NCBI RefSeq assembly: GCF_040784935.1
Contig: NZ_CP160680.1
Coordinates: 6,057,802-6,121,801, forward strand
Origin: Lewinella sp. LCG006
GTDB lineage: Bacteria; Bacteroidota; Bacteroidia; Chitinophagales; Saprospiraceae
Direction: 5' to 3'
DNA: 64,000 bases
In this document: one piece after another, positions 52,182-60,156 of the stretch
Numbering within the stretch: the stretch's first letter is position 1
Layout of the letters: each line of letters starts with the position of its first letter
Made by a program: the position numbers and the translations under genes
The notes under the pieces: generated by a model
Database searches by the model: none
Seen by the model: only the letters and a program-made list of their open reading frames with translations
What the model was told of the DNA's origin: nothing

Positions 52182-52434
52182 CACCTCGGAGAGGTGAAAT
52201 ATTGGTAGAATAAAGATAAGTGAGCGATGAAACGACCTCGGATGAGCCCGTCTGGCCAAGGCTTGCCGGACAGGGTCGCATATTAGGAAATGTCGCCCCC
52301 AGTTTTGATTCTTTCTGTCCCGTCAGCCAATGTGGATTGATATTCGACCCTGTCCGACTAGCCAGGCGGGCTCATCCGAGGTCGCTTTAACTCCAATAAA
52401 CACAGTTCTTCCAATATATGACCTCTCTGAGGTC
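52182..52434. repeat. Large imperfect inverted-repeat element
   Basis: Two arms of about 100 bases (52182-52283 and 52336-52434) face each other around a spacer of about 52 bases. Core arms match CGACCTCGGATGAGCCCG ... GGACAGGGTCG with few changes. Each outer end is itself a small palindrome (CACCTCGGAGAGGTG at 52182-52196; GACCTCTCTGAGGTC at 52420-52434), followed by ATATTGG(T/A)AGAA-like sequence. It separates convergent genes. It may be two inverted copies of a dispersed repeat or one non-autonomous mobile element, and would form a stable transcript hairpin. Confidence 0.75.
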
Positions 52435-52492
52435 AAAACCATTCACAAAAATGTGTCCCAACCGATGCTTTTGAAACAGCCCCTGAACAAGT

Positions 52493-53611
52493 CTAATCTC
52501 TCAGGCGCTCCCGCAGTACCTGCTTCGCAAATTGATAAAACTTTCGGTGCCCGGAATTAGTAAAATGATTGCGCGTCTCTACACCATCATAATCATCTCG
52601 TGAAAATGGTGCCAAATCAGGGAAGAAGTAAGCCGTTCCAGCAAAATGAGTGCCATAAGCTTCTTCCATATCCAGCTGCCTAATGACGTCTTCAGGAGAG
52701 GGTATACCCAGGACGATGAAAGCAGCGCCGTTGGATTCCGTCGTCTCCTTCATTGCTCTCAACAGGGTATTTGTTAAAGTAATATTGGGTTTTGCATCAG
52801 ATTTGTTTTTCCTTTCTTTGATATGGCCTATTTTTTTCCTCATCCCCAAATAAATCCGGGATAAGGATATCGTTGGCCTGATGATTTTTTCGAAGGTAGT
52901 TGCGTGTTGCCCCCATAGGGTAAAGTTGTTCAGATAAAAATCATAGGCCTCCTGAGGGGATTCCAAATAAGGTTTGGGATAAGCTCCCATAAAGTAACTT
53001 GGGCCGGTTGAATTTAACCACGAAAAATTATCAATCGTGTAGATCAGCGGAATATTAGGGGTAACCGGTCTTTCGAACAAATAAATATCATTGCCTAAAT
53101 AAAAATTAACGACAACTAAATCAGGTTGGATTTCCCGGACATATTTATCGAGCACCAATTTATATTGAAGCAAATCCATCCCACCTACCCCAAAATTCAG
53201 AAGAAGGAAATCATCATCAGCCAGTAATAAATCCGGAAAAGATTGACTGACAGGTTCCGCGCAACAACCCTCCGTGTAAGAATCCCCTACCATCAGTACC
53301 ACCTTTTTTCCCTGTCCTCGGCCCAGGGAATCTAAGGTTAAGGAATCAAAATTAAAGGGGCTGCGAAAACCTTGCTCATTGATCAAAAAGCCGTCCGGCA
53401 AATTCCCTCCGTCTTTGTCGTAGATGGTTATCCCGGTGCCCCCTGGATCTGCTTTAAAACGGGGATGGTAGATGAACGTATCAACAGGATAAAGAGAACT
53501 GTCCAAGGTTCCCGGCTTGTTTCCTGCTATTCTTAAGCCCAATTCAAGGATTAAAAAAAGAACGATAAAGATCTTTAGCTGGACAGGGATTTTTGTTAAC
53601 AGGTACTTCAT
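52493..53611 (-). CDS. SGNH/GDSL-type hydrolase with N-terminal membrane anchor
   Basis: A 372-residue esterase or acyl-transfer protein with one N-terminal hydrophobic helix (10-30). SGNH blocks are VGDSYTEG (Ser111), NFGVGGMD (Gly), NFYLGNDIYLF (Asn174) and the C-terminal NHFTNSGHRKF, which supplies the terminal His. The start is ATG 53611, which overlaps the stop of the tandem PhyH gene as ATGA; the frame extends 21 codons further without adding domain sequence. Last gene of the PhyH operon, so an acyl group added to or removed from the same product is likely. Confidence 0.82.
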   Translation of the reverse strand: MKYLLTKIPVQLKIFIVLFLILELGLRIAGNKPGTLDSSLYPVDTFIYHPRFKADPGGTGITIYDKDGGNLPDGFLINEQGFRSPFNFDSLTLDSLGRGQGKKVVLMVGDSYTEGCCAEPVSQSFPDLLLADDDFLLLNFGVGGMDLLQYKLVLDKYVREIQPDLVVVNFYLGNDIYLFERPVTPNIPLIYTIDNFSWLNSTGPSYFMGAYPKPYLESPQEAYDFYLNNFTLWGQHATTFEKIIRPTISLSRIYLGMRKKIGHIKERKNKSDAKPNITLTNTLLRAMKETTESNGAAFIVLGIPSPEDVIRQLDMEEAYGTHFAGTAYFFPDLAPFSRDDYDGVETRNHFTNSGHRKFYQFAKQVLRERLRD

Positions 53612-55482
53612 GAGTTGTAAAATAAGCGGTGCTTGATTTCTCTCAGGATATTGCCGAGTGTATACGTTTCCCAAAAGGATCGTTCGTCGGTTGCTGCTTG
53701 TTTTTGACTTTCCTGAGGCAGCTCATCAAGTTCAGGTCCCACAATCTCGGTAGCGTGTCCTGCTTTTACCAGCATTCTTAGAACCGTTTTTTCTAAAACA
53801 GCAGGCTCCGGTTGCGGTAAGCGATAGGCTTTGGTTCCCAGTGAAGTCCCCATCTTCGGCCGTTGAAAAATGTCTTCGAAAAAATTCTCAAAGCGAATCA
53901 GGAAATCATCTTCCTGGGCAAAGGCTTCCAATTCGGGTGCGCCTTTTTCCTGGTCGTAATAGTGGAAAATCATGGGAGCCCCCTGGGTCTTCACCCCGGC
54001 GGTGATCGCTTTGCGGATATGGTCTGAACGGTTTGGAGGGGAATAATGAATCAGGCTCTGGTTGAGCACCACCGCCTCGCCAGCTTTGACGTACAGCGGG
54101 ATCAGGTGCTTCATAACCACCTCCTCGTTGCCCGTAAAGAAAAATGGTAATGTAGGTGCGCGCAAGACGGGAAAGGAAGGATAATGACTTCCAGGTAACA
54201 CCATCAAGGGCCCATTTTCTGCATGTATATCACAAAGTGGAACCCACACATTAAGGGCAATGTGCTGCTCTTCATCCACAATGGTCCAGTCCTGATGAAG
54301 CACCAGGTCACTATCTTCCGAAGGTATTTTGTAGAGGTACGATCCTCCAAAAGGCGTGTAGTTTTGAAAAAACCGATCGTAACTCTGCTGAAATACCGCT
54401 ACAATTTTATCACTGGCCTTTTTCTTTAGCTCAAAGTCGCCGGAATAGCTATCGGAAACGAAGCCGCTGGCGGGAAGCTGGCGGTGTGTTTCATCAAAAT
54501 ATTGATCCAGTTGCTCGATCTGTTCCTTGGACAAAAAGGGCAGCGTGATATAGCCTTGACGGTCGAATAATGCCTGCTGCTCCGGATCTTTGAAAATGGC
54601 GGGCACCTTGCGTTCTACGGGCTTTTCTCGCTTTTGGAGCTTCCCGTAAGTACGCTCCAAATCCGCCAGCGTTAGCTTAGGGAAGTCATAGTCTACCCAA
54701 CCAAGGCTTCGACCAATCTTGGGTCGATCGTAGATATTCTCCCCAAATTGCTCAAAATTCGTCATGAAGTTATCATCCTGTGCGAAGAGTTCTACTTGCC
54801 CAGGATGGTTCTTTGGGTCACAGTAAGCCGTTTGAAAACGTGCTTCCTGGTGGGTAAAATAGGTGTTCGTCACAATCCGAACCTCCTCCGACAGGTTCGG
54901 CGGCGAATAATGAATGATGCTTTGGTCAAAAATAACGGCCTCACCGGCCTTCAGGAACAAGGGCTCCATGAAATCGATGATCTCTTCCTGCACATCGTCA
55001 TAAACCCCTGGAATGGTCGAACCGCGGTAGGTAGGAACGAGGCGATGGCTGCCCTTGAGCACATACAGCACGCCGTTCGTTTCGGTCAAATCTATTAGAG
55101 GACACCAGATATTGATGCCCGTAAACTCCGATTCGTCCACCAAAGTCATATCCTGATGAACCTGCATCACACTTTCTGGCCCCGGTGATTTGACGATGAA
55201 GCTCCCGCAAACGACCTGATGATCGGTGAGGAATTTTTCCATCCTGCGTCCACCAATACGGCGAATTTCGCTATCTGCCGTTTGGCGATAGTGCTTATCT
55301 TTCGAAAAAGTACTGGGGAAAAAGCCTTGCTCATCCACCGGGTGCAGCTCCTGGTAAAGTTGTTTCAACTCGGCAATCTCCGCTTCATTATAATAAGGTA
55401 CGACTACGTAGCCATGCTCCTCAAAACTGGCTTGCAGAGCTTCGTCTTTAAATACTTTCCTCATCTTGGGGAGCGTAAACAT
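53608..55482 (-). CDS. Tandem two-domain PhyH oxygenase with C-terminal tail
   Basis: A 624-residue protein with two complete PhyH domains. Domain 1 ligands: His109, Asp111, His191, Arg202. Domain 2: His396, Asp398, His479, Arg490. Each domain is followed by the local motif (RPKIGRSLGW; RPKMGTSLGT). After a Gln/Glu-rich linker it ends in RSFWETYTLGNILREIKHRLF, a basic amphipathic tail shared with the upstream protein. Start could also be ATG 55464 (MRKVFKDEAL), which aligns better with sibling N-termini. It overlaps the SGNH gene as ATGA and follows the other tandem PhyH gene by 22 bases. Confidence 0.85.
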   Translation of the reverse strand: MFTLPKMRKVFKDEALQASFEEHGYVVVPYYNEAEIAELKQLYQELHPVDEQGFFPSTFSKDKHYRQTADSEIRRIGGRRMEKFLTDHQVVCGSFIVKSPGPESVMQVHQDMTLVDESEFTGINIWCPLIDLTETNGVLYVLKGSHRLVPTYRGSTIPGVYDDVQEEIIDFMEPLFLKAGEAVIFDQSIIHYSPPNLSEEVRIVTNTYFTHQEARFQTAYCDPKNHPGQVELFAQDDNFMTNFEQFGENIYDRPKIGRSLGWVDYDFPKLTLADLERTYGKLQKREKPVERKVPAIFKDPEQQALFDRQGYITLPFLSKEQIEQLDQYFDETHRQLPASGFVSDSYSGDFELKKKASDKIVAVFQQSYDRFFQNYTPFGGSYLYKIPSEDSDLVLHQDWTIVDEEQHIALNVWVPLCDIHAENGPLMVLPGSHYPSFPVLRAPTLPFFFTGNEEVVMKHLIPLYVKAGEAVVLNQSLIHYSPPNRSDHIRKAITAGVKTQGAPMIFHYYDQEKGAPELEAFAQEDDFLIRFENFFEDIFQRPKMGTSLGTKAYRLPQPEPAVLEKTVLRMLVKAGHATEIVGPELDELPQESQKQAATDERSFWETYTLGNILREIKHRLFYNS

Positions 55483-55504
55483 AACAGTACTTTTATTTTT
55501 TTCG

Positions 55505-57445
55505 TCACTTACCCGTTAAGCGGTAGCGGATTTCCCGTAAAATATTCATCGGCGTATACACTTCGAAAATACGGTGGCGGATTTCCCGCAGGATATTCAT
55601 CGGGGTATAGATCTGCCAAAAACTGCGTTCCTCTATAGCAGGTGTTTTTTCCTGTGGCACCGGCTCAGTGTCTTGCTGAACGGGTGGTGTTTTTTGCGAA
55701 CCATCCAAGTTATAATTGAATAGTTTGGCCAGCTTTTCAATCAGGGCCACGTTCATCGTATTACCGGCGGCTTTGATGCTGTCGACCAATTCATCAGTAT
55801 CCAGCTGGAGTGGCTGGTAAGGCAAGGTCGCCACCAGGGGGTAATCTTCAATGACCTTTCCCTCGTCGTACATTTGCCCCAACAGGGCATTGTTGTATTT
55901 CCGGAAGAAAGCTGTATCAATGTGGTATTTCAGCAGCGCTTGCTGTCGGCCATCTGGTTTCATAAAGTAATGGCACAATTGGGCGTCCTGGTGCGTGAAG
56001 CCCATACCGATCACGATTCGTTGCTCGTCCGTCACATTGGGCGGAGACGCGTGAAAAGTACGGTTGTCAAAGAAAATAGCTTCTCCGGCCTTGAGCTCTA
56101 CAACCTGAACGTAAGGGAATAACGAAAACATATGATCCCGCAAGGGAGAGACCACCTGCGGCGAAGGCGACGGCCGCACATCCGTCAGGAAGCGGTGACT
56201 CCCCTTGATCACGCCTAAGGCCCCGTTCTCGATGGTCACATCCATCAATGGTACCCAGCAATTGACCGAATAGTAGTCGCCTTCCTGGTCCACAAAGGTC
56301 CAATCCTGGTGCACGGGCACTACGCCTTTGGGGTTGGAATCTTTGGTAACAAAAGCAGCTGTAAAAGCTTGTGCATCTTTGAAATGAGGCATTACTTGAG
56401 GGATCGCTTTCGCAAAGAGTGTATCCGTAATCTCCTCCACTAATTGCCGCTGCGGATCATCCATGCTGACGAAGAAACCGTAGCCAGTCTGGTCCTTTAG
56501 CGAAAGCGAATGAAAATAAGCCAACAGTTCATCGACTTGCTCCGGGTTGAAAACACGCTTGACGGTGTAGCCTTGTTCATCAAACTGGGCCTGCATCGCC
56601 GTATCTTGAAATATGGGTTTCATCCGTTTGGATTGATTGATCTTTTTTTGCAAAGTAAAACTCGAAATGGGGCTTAAATCCACCGCATACTCGGCAACTT
56701 GCCGCCCAAGGGTAGGCCGCTGACCGATTTCAGTATAGTACTGAAAAAAGTCGGTCTCTACCTCGTATGCTTCCACCTTTTTGGCTTCATTCAGATGGTA
56801 GAACTGCAACTGGGCCGCTGCGGGGATTAATCCGTAGGTGACGGCTACCCGATCGTGATCTGAGCAGTTTTCATTCGAGGCGTGGATCAGGGCCTGGTTG
56901 AAAACAAAGGCTTGCCCCGCTTTCATCTCCAAAACATCCATTTGCGACCAGATTTCCGCGTAGCGCTGCTCGTAAACCACCGGAATCGAGGGACCACGCA
57001 GCTGATCAAAAAAGCGGTGACTCCTCGGCAACACCCGAATGGCTCCGTTTTCGGCAGTAGTATCCACCAGGGGTATCCAAATGGTGAGGGAGCAAAAGCG
57101 GCTTTCATCCACCACCGTCCAATCTTGATGCACCTGCATTTTCCCACCAGCACCAGGAGGCTTCACCAAGAAGCTACAGCCGAGCGGTTGAAAATCTTTA
57201 AAACAGTGGTCTACCTTCGGCTGCAAAAGACGCTGAATAGGTAGGTGAATCTCCGCTTTACGTTCCGCATCGCTAATAAAGGTGCTGGAGTAAAAGTGAG
57301 GCGGAGGCTCCGAAAAATGCTGCCGGTAATGGTCGCGCAGCTGTGCAACTTCATCCACAGACAAGAAGGGGATGACGAGATAGCCTTCCCGGTCAAACTG
57401 TTCTTGGAGTGAGCTGTCCTGAAAAAGGTTACTTTCCTCCATCAC
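55505..57445 (-). CDS. Tandem two-domain PhyH oxygenase with duplicated tail
   Basis: A 646-residue protein with two PhyH domains. Domain 1: His106, Asp108, His188, Arg199. Domain 2: His379, Asp381, His465, Arg476. Between them, RMKPIFQDTAMQAQFDEQG looks like the normal N-terminus of a single-domain sibling, so the protein arose by end-to-end fusion. After a Pro/Gln/Glu linker the tail motif YTPMNILREIRHRIF occurs twice in tandem (17-residue period). It is in an operon with the HxN PhyH gene 3 bases upstream. The two active sites could oxidise the same position twice or two positions in sequence. Confidence 0.85.
   Translation of the reverse strand: MMEESNLFQDSSLQEQFDREGYLVIPFLSVDEVAQLRDHYRQHFSEPPPHFYSSTFISDAERKAEIHLPIQRLLQPKVDHCFKDFQPLGCSFLVKPPGAGGKMQVHQDWTVVDESRFCSLTIWIPLVDTTAENGAIRVLPRSHRFFDQLRGPSIPVVYEQRYAEIWSQMDVLEMKAGQAFVFNQALIHASNENCSDHDRVAVTYGLIPAAAQLQFYHLNEAKKVEAYEVETDFFQYYTEIGQRPTLGRQVAEYAVDLSPISSFTLQKKINQSKRMKPIFQDTAMQAQFDEQGYTVKRVFNPEQVDELLAYFHSLSLKDQTGYGFFVSMDDPQRQLVEEITDTLFAKAIPQVMPHFKDAQAFTAAFVTKDSNPKGVVPVHQDWTFVDQEGDYYSVNCWVPLMDVTIENGALGVIKGSHRFLTDVRPSPSPQVVSPLRDHMFSLFPYVQVVELKAGEAIFFDNRTFHASPPNVTDEQRIVIGMGFTHQDAQLCHYFMKPDGRQQALLKYHIDTAFFRKYNNALLGQMYDEGKVIEDYPLVATLPYQPLQLDTDELVDSIKAAGNTMNVALIEKLAKLFNYNLDGSQKTPPVQQDTEPVPQEKTPAIEERSFWQIYTPMNILREIRHRIFEVYTPMNILREIRYRLTGK
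55521..55611 (-). repeat. 51-base tandem repeat encoding the duplicated tail
   Basis: Two copies (55521-55560 and 55572-55611, offset 51 bases) encode YTPMNILREIRxR twice at the C-terminus of the tandem PhyH protein. The copies differ at only a few positions, mostly in third codon bases, so the protein motif appears to be conserved. Confidence 0.8.
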
Positions 57446-57448
57446 CTA

Positions 57449-58369
57449 TCAATTAAATAGTGTTTTCAAGCGCTGGAACAAGCCCCCTTTAGGAATCGCT
57501 TCATCAAAACGCGGTTGAAAAAGCTGGGCGGCAAATTCTTCCCTGCTTAAGTTGTTCGGCCTAAAAGGGATGGTTCTGAGGCGTTTGACATTCTCAGGCT
57601 TTTTCCAGGGATTGAATTCCATATAAAAATCATGGTCAACTTCCAGCACCTCCACCTGTGTGGGGGATTTCGAGTGATCCAGGTAGTAATGGATGGAGGG
57701 CATCTCCTGCGGTAGCATAATCAGCTGAATCGCTAAACGTAAGCCCTGCGTTTTATTGATGGCGGAGTAGTGGACAATGCTGTCATCCAGCACTACTGCT
57801 TGTCCGGCTTTGATATTTGCTGGCACCAGATAATTTTCGATAATATCATGCTTGATCCCCTCCAATTCCCAAGGGACCATAGGGCCCCGGTAGCGACCGT
57901 AGCGCTTGTGGCTCCCCGGCACCAGTTGAAGGGTGCCGTTTTCCTCATTACTGTCTACTAAAGGGCACCAGATAGAAACGGAGGTCGCTTGAGTTTCATC
58001 CACAAAGGCCCAATTTTGGTGCAAGGGTACCTCCCCTCCGGTTGCTTTTTTGCGGATATAATTGGCTATGATCGGGCGATACCGATCTAGTATTCGATCT
58101 GCATGAGGTTGAAAGTATTCCGCAATGATGTTGAATACCTTTTTCTTGAACTCAGGATTCTTGTCGATAAATGTGAAATCATAGGTGATTTCATCCATGT
58201 CTACCCCCGTTTCCCCTGCCAGTATATTCCCCCCACTCATCGGCAATGAATCGAAGAAAGCCTGTTTCAGGGTAGCTACCTCCTCATCCGAGATAAAGGG
58301 GATAATTACGTAACCATCTTTTTGAAACTGGGCTTCCAACTCGGGATCAAGAAATGTTTTCCTAAGCAT
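57449..58369 (-). CDS. PhyH family protein with HxN in place of HxD
   Basis: A 306-residue member whose first metal motif reads PLHQNWAFVDE: His117 and Asn119, where siblings have Asp. The codon is AAT. Distal His200 (IVHYSAIN) and Arg211 are kept, as is the ENGTLQLVPGSHK block. Asn is a poor iron ligand, so it may be inactive, have altered chemistry, or serve as a structural or regulatory partner for the tandem enzymes downstream. The C-terminus (GGLFQRLKTLFN) is amphipathic. First gene of the four-gene PhyH-PhyH2-PhyH2-SGNH operon. Confidence 0.85.
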   Translation of the reverse strand: MLRKTFLDPELEAQFQKDGYVIIPFISDEEVATLKQAFFDSLPMSGGNILAGETGVDMDEITYDFTFIDKNPEFKKKVFNIIAEYFQPHADRILDRYRPIIANYIRKKATGGEVPLHQNWAFVDETQATSVSIWCPLVDSNEENGTLQLVPGSHKRYGRYRGPMVPWELEGIKHDIIENYLVPANIKAGQAVVLDDSIVHYSAINKTQGLRLAIQLIMLPQEMPSIHYYLDHSKSPTQVEVLEVDHDFYMEFNPWKKPENVKRLRTIPFRPNNLSREEFAAQLFQPRFDEAIPKGGLFQRLKTLFN

Positions 58370-58411
58370 ATCAGGTGTAATTCAGACAAATGAGTAATTC
58401 AAAAAACCTTT

Positions 58412-58446
58412 CAAAGGTAGGGAACTTCTAACATTTAACACCAAAA
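58412..58446 (-). promoter_or_regulatory. Bacteroidota-type promoter of the PhyH operon
   Basis: On the minus strand TTTTG (58446-58442) is followed after 22 bases by TACCTTTG (58419-58412), matching the Bacteroidota sigma-factor pattern TTG-N17-23-TAnnTTTG. It lies about 43 bases ahead of the operon's first start codon, in the 120-base gap between divergent genes. Confidence 0.55.
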
Positions 58447-58489
58447 GGGTGGAGTGCAAAACTAGTTTAATATTTCCTATTTTCGCCCC

Positions 58490-60139
58490 ATGAAAGATGC
58501 CGTTCAAAGCCGAAAAGTATTCCTATTGGTACTGTGTTCCAGTATGCTCTTTGCATTGAAAATTGTGTCGCTTTTTCTTTTGTTTGAAGAAAAAATGGGC
58601 ACTTCCGTCTATTTGTCCATGGTATTAATTACGCCCGTCATTCTCTGCCTGACGCTCACTTTAATTGGCATTGCCAACCGGCGATCCTGGGCTTTAAATA
58701 CTTTTTTGCTAGCCTTTTTCGCCATCCTGCCTACCTTCCTTCTAGGCTTTATTCATATCTGGAAATTCCACTGGGCTTATTATCCTTTCCTCTTGCTGGA
58801 GGTTTTTTGCTTTTTAACTGCGATGATTCAATTAATCCGTCTACCCAAGGATTTCTGGAAGCCAAACACCAGCACTGCTTGGAAAAAACTCCTGCGACCT
58901 GATTTCCTGACCTTGCCCTTCTTTCTGCTGGCTTTACTTGAATTTGGCTTATTTTCCCTGGGTATCAGCCCTTCCGTCATCCAGGGCAATCCTTATTTTC
59001 ATCCCGTTGATAGCCTGGTGGTTTGGCAAGATTACTCGGCAGACGAATATGGCTTGACCCACGTGAATGCACAGGGCGCTGAGCTTGCCGCGAACGGCAC
59101 TTGGCTAGGCAAAGAAAGAACGAAAGAATCTGACCCGTACAGGACCTACTCGTTCTCCACCATATCTATTTTTGAGGATTGGACCCTACTCAGAGAAGCG
59201 CCCCCTACCCTGCCTTTCGCTCACCTTCTGGCGGATTTAAAACAGCGGCCGGACACTTTGCTCGACGAACTTGACCGGGCTCATCTTGAATTTCTGAATC
59301 GCCCCATCAACAGTCATGGCTATCGGAGTATTCCCTTTAAGAACTATGCTACGGATAGACCTACCGTTTTACTCCTTGGCGACTCCTTTACTTTCGGCTG
59401 GTCGGCACGACCTTGGTTTGGATCATTTGCGGATCACTTGCGTGCTTTAGGTTACGTGGTTTACAATGCGGGCATTTCAGGTACTGGTCCAGATCAATAT
59501 GCCGCCGCCGCAAAGGTGTTTATTCCAATGCTAAAGCCAGATTATGTGATCGTCAATTTCTTTGTAGGCAATGATATTCTTTACTTCCCCGTCGAAACGA
59601 AACCTTACGAAATGGTCTACTATCCTACCAATGCCGGTGTAATGATGGCGCGGCCCACTTACGAGCGCATTCCAACAGCGGAAGAAGCATTTCAATTTTA
59701 TCTCAATCAATACTATATTCCACTAAACAGCTTTTTCAATAAATTTTGTGCCTACACCTCAGTAGGATCCATCTTTTGGAGGCTAGGCAAACGATTTAGT
59801 ATTTTCCAATCCATAACCAACGCTCCCAATCAGGAATATTTTGAACGGAACCTGATGCATCGATCGACAAGGCCCGTCTCCGAAGCTTACCTTCTAGAAA
59901 TTGAAGCACTTTGTCAACAGGAAGGGAGTCAATTTGTCTGTTCCATCATTCCTGACCTCAAAAATCTCCGGCCTGACCTGGATAAAGATTACCCTGACTT
60001 GTTTCAAAGCATAACCCCCGTTATCATACAGCTCAGTGAAAAAGACTACAACCTCAAGGATACCCATTTTAATCTACAAGGGCACGAACGCTACAGCCGT
60101 TTTCTGGATAGTTTGATGAGATCAATTCCCGCTAACTGA
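58490..60139 (+). CDS. Membrane protein with C-terminal SGNH hydrolase domain
   Basis: A 549-residue protein with about five membrane helices in residues 10-160, then an extracytoplasmic SGNH domain: Ser299 in LLLGDSFTFGW, NAGISGTGPDQY (Gly), VNFFVGNDILYF (Asn) and DTHFNLQGHERYSRF for the terminal Asp-His pair. The domain closely resembles the SGNH protein at 52493-53611 (shared VVNFxxGNDIxxF and similar spacing) but has gained a membrane domain. It may be an acyl-transferring or deacylating enzyme acting on exported glycan. The next gene follows after 17 bases. Confidence 0.8.
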   Translation: MKDAVQSRKVFLLVLCSSMLFALKIVSLFLLFEEKMGTSVYLSMVLITPVILCLTLTLIGIANRRSWALNTFLLAFFAILPTFLLGFIHIWKFHWAYYPFLLLEVFCFLTAMIQLIRLPKDFWKPNTSTAWKKLLRPDFLTLPFFLLALLEFGLFSLGISPSVIQGNPYFHPVDSLVVWQDYSADEYGLTHVNAQGAELAANGTWLGKERTKESDPYRTYSFSTISIFEDWTLLREAPPTLPFAHLLADLKQRPDTLLDELDRAHLEFLNRPINSHGYRSIPFKNYATDRPTVLLLGDSFTFGWSARPWFGSFADHLRALGYVVYNAGISGTGPDQYAAAAKVFIPMLKPDYVIVNFFVGNDILYFPVETKPYEMVYYPTNAGVMMARPTYERIPTAEEAFQFYLNQYYIPLNSFFNKFCAYTSVGSIFWRLGKRFSIFQSITNAPNQEYFERNLMHRSTRPVSEAYLLEIEALCQQEGSQFVCSIIPDLKNLRPDLDKDYPDLFQSITPVIIQLSEKDYNLKDTHFNLQGHERYSRFLDSLMRSIPAN

Positions 60140-60156
60140 TTATTTCTCTATACTGT

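Noticed and set aside
52060-52560. Two small open frames coding RPCP(A/T)S...GSSEV-like peptides
   Set aside because: Both arise from the arms of the inverted-repeat element in opposite directions; the shared peptide reflects the DNA repeat, not a gene family.
57449-58369. Possible 2OG halogenase because the Asp ligand is missing
   Set aside because: Known halogenases have Gly or Ala at this position to admit chloride; Asn does not fit that, so only altered or lost activity can be claimed.
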